Shown piece by piece: positions 1 to 7,780 of a DNA stretch of 64,000 nucleotides (position 1 is its first letter; each line of letters starts with the position of its first letter). Under the pieces are notes generated by a model that saw only the letters and a program-made list of their open reading frames with translations, ran no database searches and was not told where the DNA came from. The DNA comes from Chitinophagaceae bacterium. GTDB lineage: Bacteria > Bacteroidota > Bacteroidia > Chitinophagales > Chitinophagaceae. Position numbers and translations under genes: made by a program. The DNA lies in NCBI GenBank assembly GCA_017882265.1, contig JADGPW010000122.1:1-64000 (forward strand). The letters are read 5' to 3'.

Positions 1-125
1 CAGCGTAAGAAACTCTATGTAAACGCTTGCAAAGAAGAATACAGGAAAGCCGTATGCGGGAAAACCGCACGTACGGATTGACGAGGGGGCGGGAGCGTTA
101 ATTTAACTCTCCTGCTCTACTCTAC
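1..125 (+). mobile_element. Group II intron, 3' end (domains V and VI), partial
   Basis: Positions 47-79 fold as a group II intron domain V: AAGCCGTATGCGG, a GAAA-type loop, then CCGCACGTACGG. This keeps the catalytic AGC triad and the paired lower stem. Positions 82-125 follow as a domain VI-like stem (GCGGGAG against CTCCTGC) ending in CTCTACTCTAC, typical of an intron 3' end, so the splice boundary is probably near 125. The first 80 bases are also open in frame 1, ending at a TGA at 79-81; this could be the tail of the intron-encoded reverse transcriptase or chance. The rest of the intron would lie left of the window. Domain V is recognised from family knowledge; the loop has one extra A compared with the commonest form. 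Confidence 0.72.
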
Positions 126-142
126 TGACTAAAAAATCGTGG

Positions 143-1150
143 CTAAACCCCTTCTGCTTCCGGTTGCTCCGGCGCCGGTATCGCTTTAAATGCTTTATTC
201 ACAAAGTAAACTCCCAATAAGGCGACCAGTCCACCGACCCCGATAAACACGGTGATCTTTTCGTTGAATACGATCCAGCCACATAATACCGCGACCATTG
301 GATTCACATAGGCATATACAGAAGCCTGTTCCGTGGGTAAATTTTGCAATGCATATAAATAGGCAATAAAGGCAAGCAATGAACCAAAGACAACCAGGTA
401 GGCAATGGAGGCCCAGGATTGCCAGGGTATTTGCATAAGGGAAATGGCATTGCCGGTTCCATGACTGACTGTAAAAAGAGCTATTCCCGATATCAGCATT
501 TGTAAACCGAGGCTAAAATAAGGATTGAAATTTGCCGCCTGTTTTTTGGTGTATAAGGTGCCAAAGGCCCATGTCCAGGTAGCAATAAGAGATAAAATAA
601 TTCCTTTGCGAAAATCGGCATTTAAAAAATCATGCAGGTGATCATAAAATATAATACAAACACCCCCGAAACCAAGTACTAAACCCATAATGGCTTTTTG
701 CGGAAGCTTTTCTTTTGAAGAAAACAAGCCAATCACCACCAGCCAAAGGGGGAAAATGGCGCCCATGATCGCGCCAAGCCCCGCTGAAATGTATTGTATG
801 CCCCAGGTACTAAGGCCATTGCTCATGGCGAAATTCAGCAAGCTCAATACAAGCACAGGCGCCCATTCTTTGCCTTTGGGTAATTTGACGCCTTTGGACA
901 GGAAAAAGATCACGTAACATAATCCGGCTATGATCTGCCGGATGCTCGCCATTTGGAGTCCCGGCATATGACTTACTCCTTCTTTGGAAGCGATCCAGGT
1001 AGTACCCCATAAGATACAAACCAGAGCCAGGGCGAACACCGCTTTTGATCTTTTCCCTTTTTTGCGAATGGTCAAAGGATTAAATACCGATAACTGTTTT
1101 AGTGAGTCACCGGTTTGAGATAAGGCTCTATAGAAATCGAAGCGGGGCAT
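143..1150 (-). CDS. EamA/DMT-family drug/metabolite transporter
   Basis: A 335-residue integral membrane protein with about ten hydrophobic segments from residue 38 onward, arranged as two EamA repeats (about 40-170 and 185-320), the fold of the drug/metabolite transporter superfamily. The motif ILWGTTWIASKEG in the first helix and VYAYVNPMVAVLCGW near the end are typical. The substrate cannot be told; relatives export amino acids, nucleobases or other metabolites. The first 35 residues form a hydrophilic extension longer than in most relatives, so a later start is possible, although no better ATG is obvious. It begins 6 bp after the preceding minus-strand gene and so probably belongs to the purH transcription unit. 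The intron end lies 18 bp beyond its stop. Confidence 0.85.
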   Translation of the reverse strand: MPRFDFYRALSQTGDSLKQLSVFNPLTIRKKGKRSKAVFALALVCILWGTTWIASKEGVSHMPGLQMASIRQIIAGLCYVIFFLSKGVKLPKGKEWAPVLVLSLLNFAMSNGLSTWGIQYISAGLGAIMGAIFPLWLVVIGLFSSKEKLPQKAIMGLVLGFGGVCIIFYDHLHDFLNADFRKGIILSLIATWTWAFGTLYTKKQAANFNPYFSLGLQMLISGIALFTVSHGTGNAISLMQIPWQSWASIAYLVVFGSLLAFIAYLYALQNLPTEQASVYAYVNPMVAVLCGWIVFNEKITVFIGVGGLVALLGVYFVNKAFKAIPAPEQPEAEGV

Positions 1151-1156
1151 TTATTG

Positions 1157-1828
1157 TTATTGTGTGGGCAATTTTGCCAGAACCAGTTTCGGATCAATTT
1201 TAAACATGTCGTCAGGTAAAGACTGCCATGTGATTTTTGTCGCTGTATAAGTTTCTTTCATCATAAGCGGGAAATCTTCAATAAATTTTATAGCGAGGCT
1301 TTTGCCTAGTTTTATTACATCTTTCCAAATATACATGGCTTTATACCAACCAGGATCTACCGGCAGAGTTGGACAGAAATAAAAAGTCGTGGTAATTATT
1401 TGCTTATTTACATTCTCTTTAATTTCATAAGGAGTACATAAGCAATTTAGTATTGTGGCAGGTGGCCCGGTAGTTATTTTAAATCCTTCATCGCTGGCTT
1501 CAGAGGCATCACTGAAATACAAAGTGTCGGGTGAACTGATTGAATTATAAAAATAAAACTGGTTTTTCTCCTTCAGGTAAAAATATTTCCTGAGCGTAAA
1601 ACCGGCCTCGTCAATATATTCTCTCACATAGTTTCCATCTTTAAAACTTAATTTTAAAACAGTACCCGTTCGCTCTCTTATTTCATTATCCGGAACACCC
1701 TGCATATAAGACTCACTTTTAATATCATATTCAATAGTTCTTTCAAAGTATTTAATGGAGGGGCTGTTTTGTGCAGATACGGATTGAAAAATACTAATTG
1801 AAAAGGTTGTCAGCAAGAGAAGCTTCAT
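1157..1828 (-). CDS. Secreted protein of unknown function (GLPGLI-like)
   Basis: A 223-residue protein with a clear N-terminal signal peptide (MKLLLLTTFSISIFQSVSAQ) cleaved after SAQ. The mature part is rich in beta-strand-like sequence and aromatic residues, with a lone CLC pair near residue 129. It looks like the small periplasmic or outer-membrane-associated proteins common in Bacteroidota (GLPGLI or DUF4412-like), but the match is only by general appearance. It starts 10 bp downstream of purH and ends 6 bp before the EamA transporter, so the three are probably co-transcribed. No catalytic motif is visible. Confidence 0.6.
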   Translation of the reverse strand: MKLLLLTTFSISIFQSVSAQNSPSIKYFERTIEYDIKSESYMQGVPDNEIRERTGTVLKLSFKDGNYVREYIDEAGFTLRKYFYLKEKNQFYFYNSISSPDTLYFSDASEASDEGFKITTGPPATILNCLCTPYEIKENVNKQIITTTFYFCPTLPVDPGWYKAMYIWKDVIKLGKSLAIKFIEDFPLMMKETYTATKITWQSLPDDMFKIDPKLVLAKLPTQ

Positions 1829-1838
1829 CTGAAAATAG

Positions 1839-3476
1839 TTAATGTCTAAAATGTCTCATCCCTGTTATCACCATGGCCAGGTTATTTTCCTTACAATATT
1901 CGATCGAATCATTATCCCTGATAGAACCGCCGGGCTGAATAAAACCAGTGATACCTGCTTCATGTCCCATCTTCACACAATCATTAAAAGGAAAGAAAGC
2001 ATCGCTTGCCATAACGGCGCCTCGAAGATCAAAATTGAATTGCTTTGCTTTTTCCAACGCCTGTCTCATGGAATCTATTCGACTGGTTTGCCCGCAACCT
2101 TTCCCTATAAGTTGTTTGTTTTTCACCAGGGCAATCGCATTTGATTTTAAATGTTTGCAAACAATATTGGCAAAAGCCAGGTCCTCTTTTTCAGCAGGGG
2201 TGGTTTCTCTTCCACCAACTTCTTTCCATTCGGCGTAATTACGATTATCAATACCCTGTATCAACACACCATTCAGGGCAGATTTGTATTGCTCTTTGAT
2301 TTCTGTTTGTGCTTTCAGTAGTAAAAGGATCCTGTTTTTCTTTGATCTTAAAATCGTCAAAGAGTTCTCATCAAAAGCGGGGGCTATTAGAACCTCAAAG
2401 AATATTTCATTGATCTCAACTGCAGTCAGTTTGTCGATCGTTCCGTTGCAGATCAAAACACCTCCAAAAGCGCTTTCCGGATCACCGGCTAAGGCGGCCT
2501 CCCAGCTTTCTCTTACAGTGGGACGTTGAGCAATACCGCAGACATTGGTATGCTTGATGATGGCAAATACAGAGGCCCCCTCTAAATCTCCCCCTAAGGG
2601 GGAGACTTGCGAAGACCCCGATAAATTTGGTGTTTTATTAAATGATGAATCTTCTGTAAGCTGGCCTTGTGTGTAAGGAAGCCCCTCCTTAGGAGGGGTT
2701 TGGGGAGGCTTCCACTCCAATATTAGTTGAACGGCAGCATCAACGTCAACCAAATTATTATAAGATAGTTCTTTTCCATTCAATTGATCAAATAGTTGAT
2801 CAAGGTTACCAAAGAACCGGGCCCCCTGGTGCGGGTTTTCACCATAACGCAACGTTTTTTCAGGTTTATTGAATGGGGTAATAAAAGAGAGCTGATGGAA
2901 ATAATTTGAAATGGCCGTATCGTAAGCGGTGCAGACATCAAATGCTTTAATGGCAAAAGCTCTACGTTGTTCCAGTGTCGTTTCACTTTTTTGCTCCCGA
3001 AGCAGGTTTTCCAGAGCTTCATAATCGTTCTTATTGGCTATCACCAGCACATCATTGAAATTCTTGGCGGCGCTCCTGATCATGGAGGGTCCGCCAATAT
3101 CTATTTTTTCGATGATCAGCTTTTCATCAGTCGTTGATGCCACCGTTTCTTCAAAAGGGTAAAGGTCAACGATCACCAGGTCTATTTCGGGTATACTGTA
3201 TTGATTCATTTCCTGCACATGAGTTGTATCGTCTCTTTTACCGAGGATGCCGCCGAATACAGATGGATGTAAGGTTTTTACTCTCCCGCTAAGAATGGAA
3301 GGATAACCGGTGAGTTCTTCTACCGGTATTGCTTTTATGCCGAGTTTTTCAATGAATTGCTGGGTACCACCGGTGGAATAAATGGTAATACCTGACTCTC
3401 CCAGAAGTTTGATTATGTTTTCTAATCCATCTTTATAATAAACAGAAATAAGAGCAGATCGAATTTTCCTGGTCAT
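1839..3476 (-). CDS. purH: Bifunctional AICAR transformylase / IMP cyclohydrolase PurH
   Basis: Catalyses the last two steps of de novo IMP synthesis: formylation of AICAR by 10-formyl-THF, then ring closure. The N-terminal MGS-like cyclohydrolase domain carries STGGTQQFIEKLG, VKTLHPSVFGGIL and IDIGGPSMIRSAAKN. The transformylase domain starts near LRYGENPHQ and includes SYNNLVDVDAA, IKHTNVCG, SAFGGV and GCGQTSRIDSMRQA. I start it at the ATG at 3476 (MTRKIRSALISVYYK). Upstream in-frame codons are translated from a palindromic repeat and would place a false 13-residue peptide in front. The 545-residue product is longer than usual because residues 256-302 are an in-frame repeat insertion between a helix ending LILEW and the strand FAIIKHTN. 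All core motifs on both sides are intact, so the enzyme is probably active. Confidence 0.95.
   Translation of the reverse strand: MTRKIRSALISVYYKDGLENIIKLLGESGITIYSTGGTQQFIEKLGIKAIPVEELTGYPSILSGRVKTLHPSVFGGILGKRDDTTHVQEMNQYSIPEIDLVIVDLYPFEETVASTTDEKLIIEKIDIGGPSMIRSAAKNFNDVLVIANKNDYEALENLLREQKSETTLEQRRAFAIKAFDVCTAYDTAISNYFHQLSFITPFNKPEKTLRYGENPHQGARFFGNLDQLFDQLNGKELSYNNLVDVDAAVQLILEWKPPQTPPKEGLPYTQGQLTEDSSFNKTPNLSGSSQVSPLGGDLEGASVFAIIKHTNVCGIAQRPTVRESWEAALAGDPESAFGGVLICNGTIDKLTAVEINEIFFEVLIAPAFDENSLTILRSKKNRILLLLKAQTEIKEQYKSALNGVLIQGIDNRNYAEWKEVGGRETTPAEKEDLAFANIVCKHLKSNAIALVKNKQLIGKGCGQTSRIDSMRQALEKAKQFNFDLRGAVMASDAFFPFNDCVKMGHEAGITGFIQPGGSIRDNDSIEYCKENNLAMVITGMRHFRH
2571..2711. repeat. In-frame palindromic insertion inside purH
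   Basis: A 141-bp (47-codon) segment whose two ends are inverted, GC-rich copies of one another. The left end holds CTCCCCCTAAGGGGGAG; the right end holds CCCCTCCTTAGGAGGGG followed by TTTGGGGAGGCTT. The middle is unique sequence. It encodes a low-complexity peptide rich in P, G, S and Q between two conserved blocks of PurH. Boundaries were set from where conserved PurH sequence stops and resumes, so they are good to a few codons. Confidence 0.8.
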
Positions 3477-3484
3477 AAACAGAG

Positions 3485-3521
3485 GTACGTGTGCCACGGT
3501 TTCAAACCGTGGCACACGTAC
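3485..3521. repeat. Perfect odd palindrome, family A copy 1
   Basis: Two 18-bp arms are perfect reverse complements around a single central C; the core is GTGCCACGGTTT. It lies between the putative purH promoter and the purH start codon, so it would form a hairpin in the purH leader. It also begins 12 bp beyond the comEC stop. Two further copies of the core occur at 7741 and 49427. Confidence 0.9.
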
Positions 3522-3522
3522 G

Positions 3523-3530
3523 CAAAGGTA
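3523..3530 (-). promoter_or_regulatory. Putative purH promoter -7 element
   Basis: On the minus strand this reads TACCTTTG, matching the Bacteroidota TAnnTTTG element, with TTTG at 3553-3550 after a 19-nt spacer serving as the -33 element. The start codon is 46 bp downstream. Confidence 0.55.
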
Positions 3531-3532
3531 AG

Positions 3533-5626
3533 TTACTGGATGTTCATCACAAAAGCACCCTTCTCATTAACATCGTACCAGGGTATCTGCAGTGAATCGC
3601 AATCCCTTTTCCAGTGCCTGGTCTTCCAGGCAGGCACAGAGCCATCAAATACAACCTCTTTGATATCCAGCGAAAGGGAAAGCTTTGAAAAATAAATCGT
3701 GGGGTTTTTTGAAATCACCAATAGATCAACCCTTGGTCTATCTATCGAATGGACAAACGAGACAGGTTTATCCAACAGTAGAATATGAGTGTAGTAAAAA
3801 CTTATATAATTCTCATCAGAGAAAAGATCATTTGTTCTCCCTGACGCCTTGACCCGGTATAATGTTCTTGATGACTTAAGAAAGGAGGTTTGGGCAAAAT
3901 CATTAAACTGCACTCCGCTGTCACCAATAAAGAAATAGTTCCTTCCATTAATAAGATCAATAGCTTTTTTTTTCGGTACATTATAAACAATTATTTTCTT
4001 TTGTTGATTAGATTGGTAAAAGAAAAGGCTCCTTAGACCCATAAAAACCAATAATGAAATAATTCCGGCCCAGGTCCCATTTTTATGTTTCTCCAATAGC
4101 CAATAGCTGAAACCCGAAACCATCATAATGAGTAGCAAAACCTGCAAAACAGTTATCTGCATACCTGCCCAACGCGAAAAAGGAAGCGACTCGATTCTTT
4201 GTATATAAAGATTCATAAACCTAATGAGCAGGGATAAAACAGACCCTATCATCACAGCCATTGGTATTATGAATGAAATAAAGCAAAGAAATATTTCTCC
4301 CAGCAGAATAAGAATGGCTATTGGGACGGCCATCATATTTGTCAGTAAAAATAAATTCGCGAACTGGTGAAAATGATAAATGACAAAGGGGAAAGTAAAT
4401 AGTTGTGCTGCCATACTTACCGCATTGATCTTCCAGATAAAGTCCAGGGCTTTATTTTTAAAGTAAACCCAGTTGTAGATCGGTCGCATAAATGTGACAA
4501 TGCTCGCCACCGCCGCAAAAGAAAGCTGGAAGCCTGCATCCCATAGCCAGAAAGGGTTATAACAAAGAAGTATAAATGCGGAAACGGCCAATGTATTATA
4601 GATGGAGGTTTTACGACCAAGGTTTTCCGCCAGTACTACGCAGGTTAACATAACAGCAGCCCGGACGACTGGAGCATGTGCACCAGCCAGCAGCGCAAAA
4701 AGCCATAATCCTGAAATAGTGATTACCGGGGCAAGCCACTTTATTTTTTTTCTTTTTTTCAGTGGTTTGATGAAAAGCACAAGCACCCAATAAACGATTC
4801 CCAGGTGCAGCCCTGCAATGACAATGATATGCACCACACCTGTATTGGCATAAGACTGTTCAAGCTCTTTATCAAGATCATCTTTGTAACCAATCAACAA
4901 GGCTTCGGCGAGGCCCCGCTCTTTATTGTCATTGATATTATTACGGAGGATGGTTAAAATCTTTTCCCTTGTACTGAAAAGGAAATGATCAAACCAATTC
5001 TCTCTTTTTTCTTTCCATACTTCGAACTCACCGCTTTTTAGATATACCTGGTAAGTAATACCCTTGAAAAGGCAATAGCGTTCATAATCAAAACCGCCCG
5101 GGTTGCCGGCATTCTTAATTCTCTGCAAGGGTTTTTGAAATAGAATCCGTGATCCATAAGAAAGTGGTTGGGCAGAAGTGTCCTTTTTAAAATATAAAAT
5201 GATCTTTCCTTTTACAGGGATTGATTTATCACCCTGAACCACCAGGTTTACCGAAGCTTCTGCTTTAACGGAGTTTGTTTTTTCAACAGGGGGCTCGTCT
5301 AATGTAGCCACCAGGCCCTCTTTTTCTTTGTAAAAATTTCCAAACCAGTTCCTGTCATGCCGCCCATCTTTATACCAAATCAATAAGGCGCCAACAGAAA
5401 TAAAAAGGAGCCCGACAACAATACCTGATAAAAAGGATAAACGGTAGCGATTGAATAGGGGGATAAAAAAGAAATGAATTAATGTTATGAAGCAAACCAG
5501 GAAAATGATCCACCAGGTCCTTATAGCCATTTGAAACTGCCATTGTATAAGGATCCCAGCCATCATGGGCAAGAGCAACTTCAGGAAAGGGGCTTTCTTC
5601 CAAAAATGTGTACCATACGCAGGCAT
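3533..5626 (-). CDS. ComEC/Rec2-family DNA-uptake channel protein
   Basis: A 697-residue polytopic membrane protein. Residues about 20-90 contain three hydrophobic segments, followed by a soluble OB-like region (DUF4131-type, about 90-210). The competence domain starts near ALLIGYKDDLDKELEQSYANTGVVHI and includes IAGLHLGI, APVVRAAVML and FQLSFAAVASI. The family forms the inner-membrane channel carrying single-stranded DNA during transformation. As in other Bacteroidota members there is no full metallo-beta-lactamase domain; the last ~190 residues look like a reduced remnant of one. The gene ends 57 bp before the purH start. The start at 5626 fits the usual MPAYGTHFWKKAPFLK opening of the family. 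Confidence 0.87.
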   Translation of the reverse strand: MPAYGTHFWKKAPFLKLLLPMMAGILIQWQFQMAIRTWWIIFLVCFITLIHFFFIPLFNRYRLSFLSGIVVGLLFISVGALLIWYKDGRHDRNWFGNFYKEKEGLVATLDEPPVEKTNSVKAEASVNLVVQGDKSIPVKGKIILYFKKDTSAQPLSYGSRILFQKPLQRIKNAGNPGGFDYERYCLFKGITYQVYLKSGEFEVWKEKRENWFDHFLFSTREKILTILRNNINDNKERGLAEALLIGYKDDLDKELEQSYANTGVVHIIVIAGLHLGIVYWVLVLFIKPLKKRKKIKWLAPVITISGLWLFALLAGAHAPVVRAAVMLTCVVLAENLGRKTSIYNTLAVSAFILLCYNPFWLWDAGFQLSFAAVASIVTFMRPIYNWVYFKNKALDFIWKINAVSMAAQLFTFPFVIYHFHQFANLFLLTNMMAVPIAILILLGEIFLCFISFIIPMAVMIGSVLSLLIRFMNLYIQRIESLPFSRWAGMQITVLQVLLLIMMVSGFSYWLLEKHKNGTWAGIISLLVFMGLRSLFFYQSNQQKKIIVYNVPKKKAIDLINGRNYFFIGDSGVQFNDFAQTSFLKSSRTLYRVKASGRTNDLFSDENYISFYYTHILLLDKPVSFVHSIDRPRVDLLVISKNPTIYFSKLSLSLDIKEVVFDGSVPAWKTRHWKRDCDSLQIPWYDVNEKGAFVMNIQ

Positions 5627-5733
5627 AATGAAAATTATGCTGCTGACAACAGGAAAACAATGTGTTTTCCCCGGATCAGTCCGGTAATTTCCTGAGAAAA
5701 AGGTCCAACAATTGAAATGGTGTCAAGGTTAAT

Positions 5734-5831
5734 GGGATTAGGAATTGGGAATTTGGGCCCCCTTGCAGTTCTTACGAAATTTTTACTGTAGGGCCCAATT
5801 CCCAATTCCTAATCCCTAATTCCTAATCCCC
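5734..5831. repeat. Large palindrome, family D copy 1
   Basis: Arms at 5734-5760 and 5791-5816 are reverse complements made of the words GGGATTAGGAATTGGGAATT; further TAATTCCTAATCCC words trail to 5831. It fills the gap between the 515-residue protein gene and comEC. Confidence 0.88.
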
Positions 5832-5844
5832 GATTCCACTCCTT

Positions 5845-7392
5845 TTATACTAACACCTTCGCCTCAGCTTTAACTTTCCTCGCTACATAATCACGGTAGG
5901 ATATCCGTTGTACCTTACTACTAAGCCAGCCCGGATAATTAAAGATACTGAATGCCATTTGCTGCACATTGTCATCTTTATTTTCTTCTAACAGTTTCAG
6001 GGTCTTTTGATAGGCGGCTGTTTTCTCTTTATTTTCTTTCATATAAAAGGTACGATGCAGGCATTGCACCAGTGAGGTTTCAAAGGGATGTTTTTTTTGC
6101 CGGTTATAAAAATATGTGTAAGTAGCTTTGTATTGTGAATCAAAAAGTTTTGCATTATTCAGGTTATAGGTTATTAACAGCAGGAGGATATTGGCTACGG
6201 CAACCTGTTCTTCACGGGTACCGTCTTTAAAATAAGTAATAGCTCTTTTGGTAAAATACAGGGCATCATCATATTGTTCCAGCACAAAACAGGCGATACC
6301 CAAAGAGAGATTAGCGGTCCTGTTCAGGTCTGAATTCAATAGGAGCTCCCACTGACGGTATTTTACTTTCATGAATTGCACCAGTTTTTCCACTTCATCA
6401 TACCGGGCGGTCTTGTTGTAAATTTTATTCAGGGCAAGGAACTTGATCACCTCGAAATTGGCCCGTTGCGATGGGTCCAGTATCTGGTCATTCCGCTTAT
6501 CGTGAAAAGCATCTACCACATAATTATAGGAGCCTCGTAAAATGCCCACATAATTTATCATATACATTAGTTCAATATAATATTCACCGTGTGTCTGCAG
6601 GTATTGGGAATGGAGCTTCCAATCGTCAAAAGTCTCGCGGAGTAATACCCAGGAACCGGGAATATCATTCAGTAAGTAAAGCAGGGTGGCTTTGTTCATA
6701 CGGTAATAATGACGAAACCAGAAAGAGGGATTATGCACAGGAGCTTTGGTCTTATTGATACGGTGGAGTAAAACCGAGATGGCCGCTTTATGATCCTCGT
6801 CCAGATCAAAATGAGCTTTTCTTTTTAATAATAAAGTTTCGGCATAGATATCCCGTAAGGTGATCATTTCCGCATATTCATCATAGGATATGATATGTTC
6901 TTTGAATATAGAGTGGAGCTCATCATAACTGGTATGTACGTTGCTGAAAAGGATCATTTTCTCAAATTCAGTCTTCAACAGGTTGATAAAAGCAAAGGAT
7001 TCGGTTTGACGGGCCTTTAATACCGCTTTCTTCCATAAGGCATGTGCTTCATCCAGCAACCCCTTTTTTCTGTAGATCCGGATCAAAAGGATCTGGTGAA
7101 AGATCTCCTGACTGCTGCTGTCACGGTTATCGTATTCCACGATAGCCTTGCAAACTTCCCTGTGCAGGTAATGTTTTTGAAAGGCGATATTTTTTTTATT
7201 CAGCAAGGGATGAAACTTTTTTAATATGGCGTCTTCATCATAAACTTTCTGCGAAACCATGGCATTGAAAAGCTTTATATATAACCGTTGTTTCTTTGAA
7301 CGGGTATCCAGAAAGTTTCGTTTGAAAAAAAGCTTTTCATTGCTGGTCAAAGAATGAATAAGCCGCCAGCATGTCCCGGAAGAAGATTTCAT
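5845..7392 (-). CDS. Conserved protein of unknown function, helical repeat type
   Basis: A 515-residue soluble protein, almost entirely alpha-helical by appearance, with repeated aromatic/leucine-spaced helices (for example near LDEAHALWKKAVLKARQ and EQYDDALYFTKRAITYFK) that look like degenerate TPR units. No signal peptide, membrane segment or catalytic motif is visible. The opening LIHSLTSNEKLFFKRNF is one I associate with uncharacterised Bacteroidota proteins. It stands alone between a family D palindrome and a 388-bp spacer, so context gives no clue to function. A role as a protein-interaction scaffold is only an inference from the repeat character. Confidence 0.6.
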   Translation of the reverse strand: MKSSSGTCWRLIHSLTSNEKLFFKRNFLDTRSKKQRLYIKLFNAMVSQKVYDEDAILKKFHPLLNKKNIAFQKHYLHREVCKAIVEYDNRDSSSQEIFHQILLIRIYRKKGLLDEAHALWKKAVLKARQTESFAFINLLKTEFEKMILFSNVHTSYDELHSIFKEHIISYDEYAEMITLRDIYAETLLLKRKAHFDLDEDHKAAISVLLHRINKTKAPVHNPSFWFRHYYRMNKATLLYLLNDIPGSWVLLRETFDDWKLHSQYLQTHGEYYIELMYMINYVGILRGSYNYVVDAFHDKRNDQILDPSQRANFEVIKFLALNKIYNKTARYDEVEKLVQFMKVKYRQWELLLNSDLNRTANLSLGIACFVLEQYDDALYFTKRAITYFKDGTREEQVAVANILLLLITYNLNNAKLFDSQYKATYTYFYNRQKKHPFETSLVQCLHRTFYMKENKEKTAAYQKTLKLLEENKDDNVQQMAFSIFNYPGWLSSKVQRISYRDYVARKVKAEAKVLV

Positions 7393-7693
7393 TGGATGAT
7401 CAGTTGGTAAAAGAATTTATGTCCAAGCAGGAAATAAAGATAGGGGATCGCTGGCAATATTACAAAGAAGGATCAAATAAATCATTTGCCAATATGCTGA
7501 CAATCAATAAAGTAAATAATTATAAACGGATAATGCCTGTAATAATAGAGCCAATTATTGCCGAAAAAAAAATTACAGGTGTTTCCCGTTGATTGTAGTT
7601 TTATGACTCAAAGGTTTTAAGTTAATTCATAAGCCGGAATCTGATCAGGATCGAAACCAACTGCCAGGTTCTAATTTCAGACCAGTAACCATT
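7393..7693. other. Intergenic stretch without a convincing gene
   Basis: AT-rich spacer upstream of the 515-residue protein gene. A 73-codon plus-strand frame starts at 7371 but overlaps the start of the divergent gene and has no recognisable sequence. No RNA gene was seen. A plus-strand terminator-like hairpin follows at 7694. Confidence 0.4.
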
Positions 7694-7740
7694 AAACCCT
7701 GTTATTTCAATTCTTACAGATTGAGATAGCAGGTTTTTTG
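7694..7740 (+). terminator. Terminator-like hairpin with T-run
   Basis: AACCCTGTTATTTCAAT pairs with ATTGAGATAGCAGGTT and is followed by TTTTTT on the plus strand. The known neighbours are both minus-strand genes, so a plus-strand transcript of unknown nature, or simple bidirectional use at the carB 3' end, is implied. Confidence 0.45.
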
Positions 7741-7770
7741 TGCGTGCCACGGTTTCAACCGTGGCACGCA
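7741..7770. repeat. Palindrome, family A copy 2
   Basis: Perfect 14-bp arms (TGCGTGCCACGGTT and its complement) around a 2-nt loop, 11 bp beyond the carB stop. The core is the same as at 3485 and 49427, while the outermost bases differ. Confidence 0.88.
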
Positions 7771-7780
7771 TTCCGGCTTT

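Noticed and set aside
3477-3515. Thirteen extra N-terminal residues on PurH
   Set aside because: They are the translation of the family A palindrome; the ATG at 3476 gives the standard N-terminus.
3615-3640. Possible repeat insertion in comEC (TGCCTGGTCTTCCAGGCA)
   Set aside because: The encoded residues (VPAWKTRHWK) fit the expected family sequence at this point, so no insertion can be argued.
7371-7592. 73-codon plus-strand frame upstream of the 515-residue protein gene
   Set aside because: It overlaps the start of the divergent gene, has no recognisable sequence and no promoter; it is kept only as context for the hairpin at 7694.
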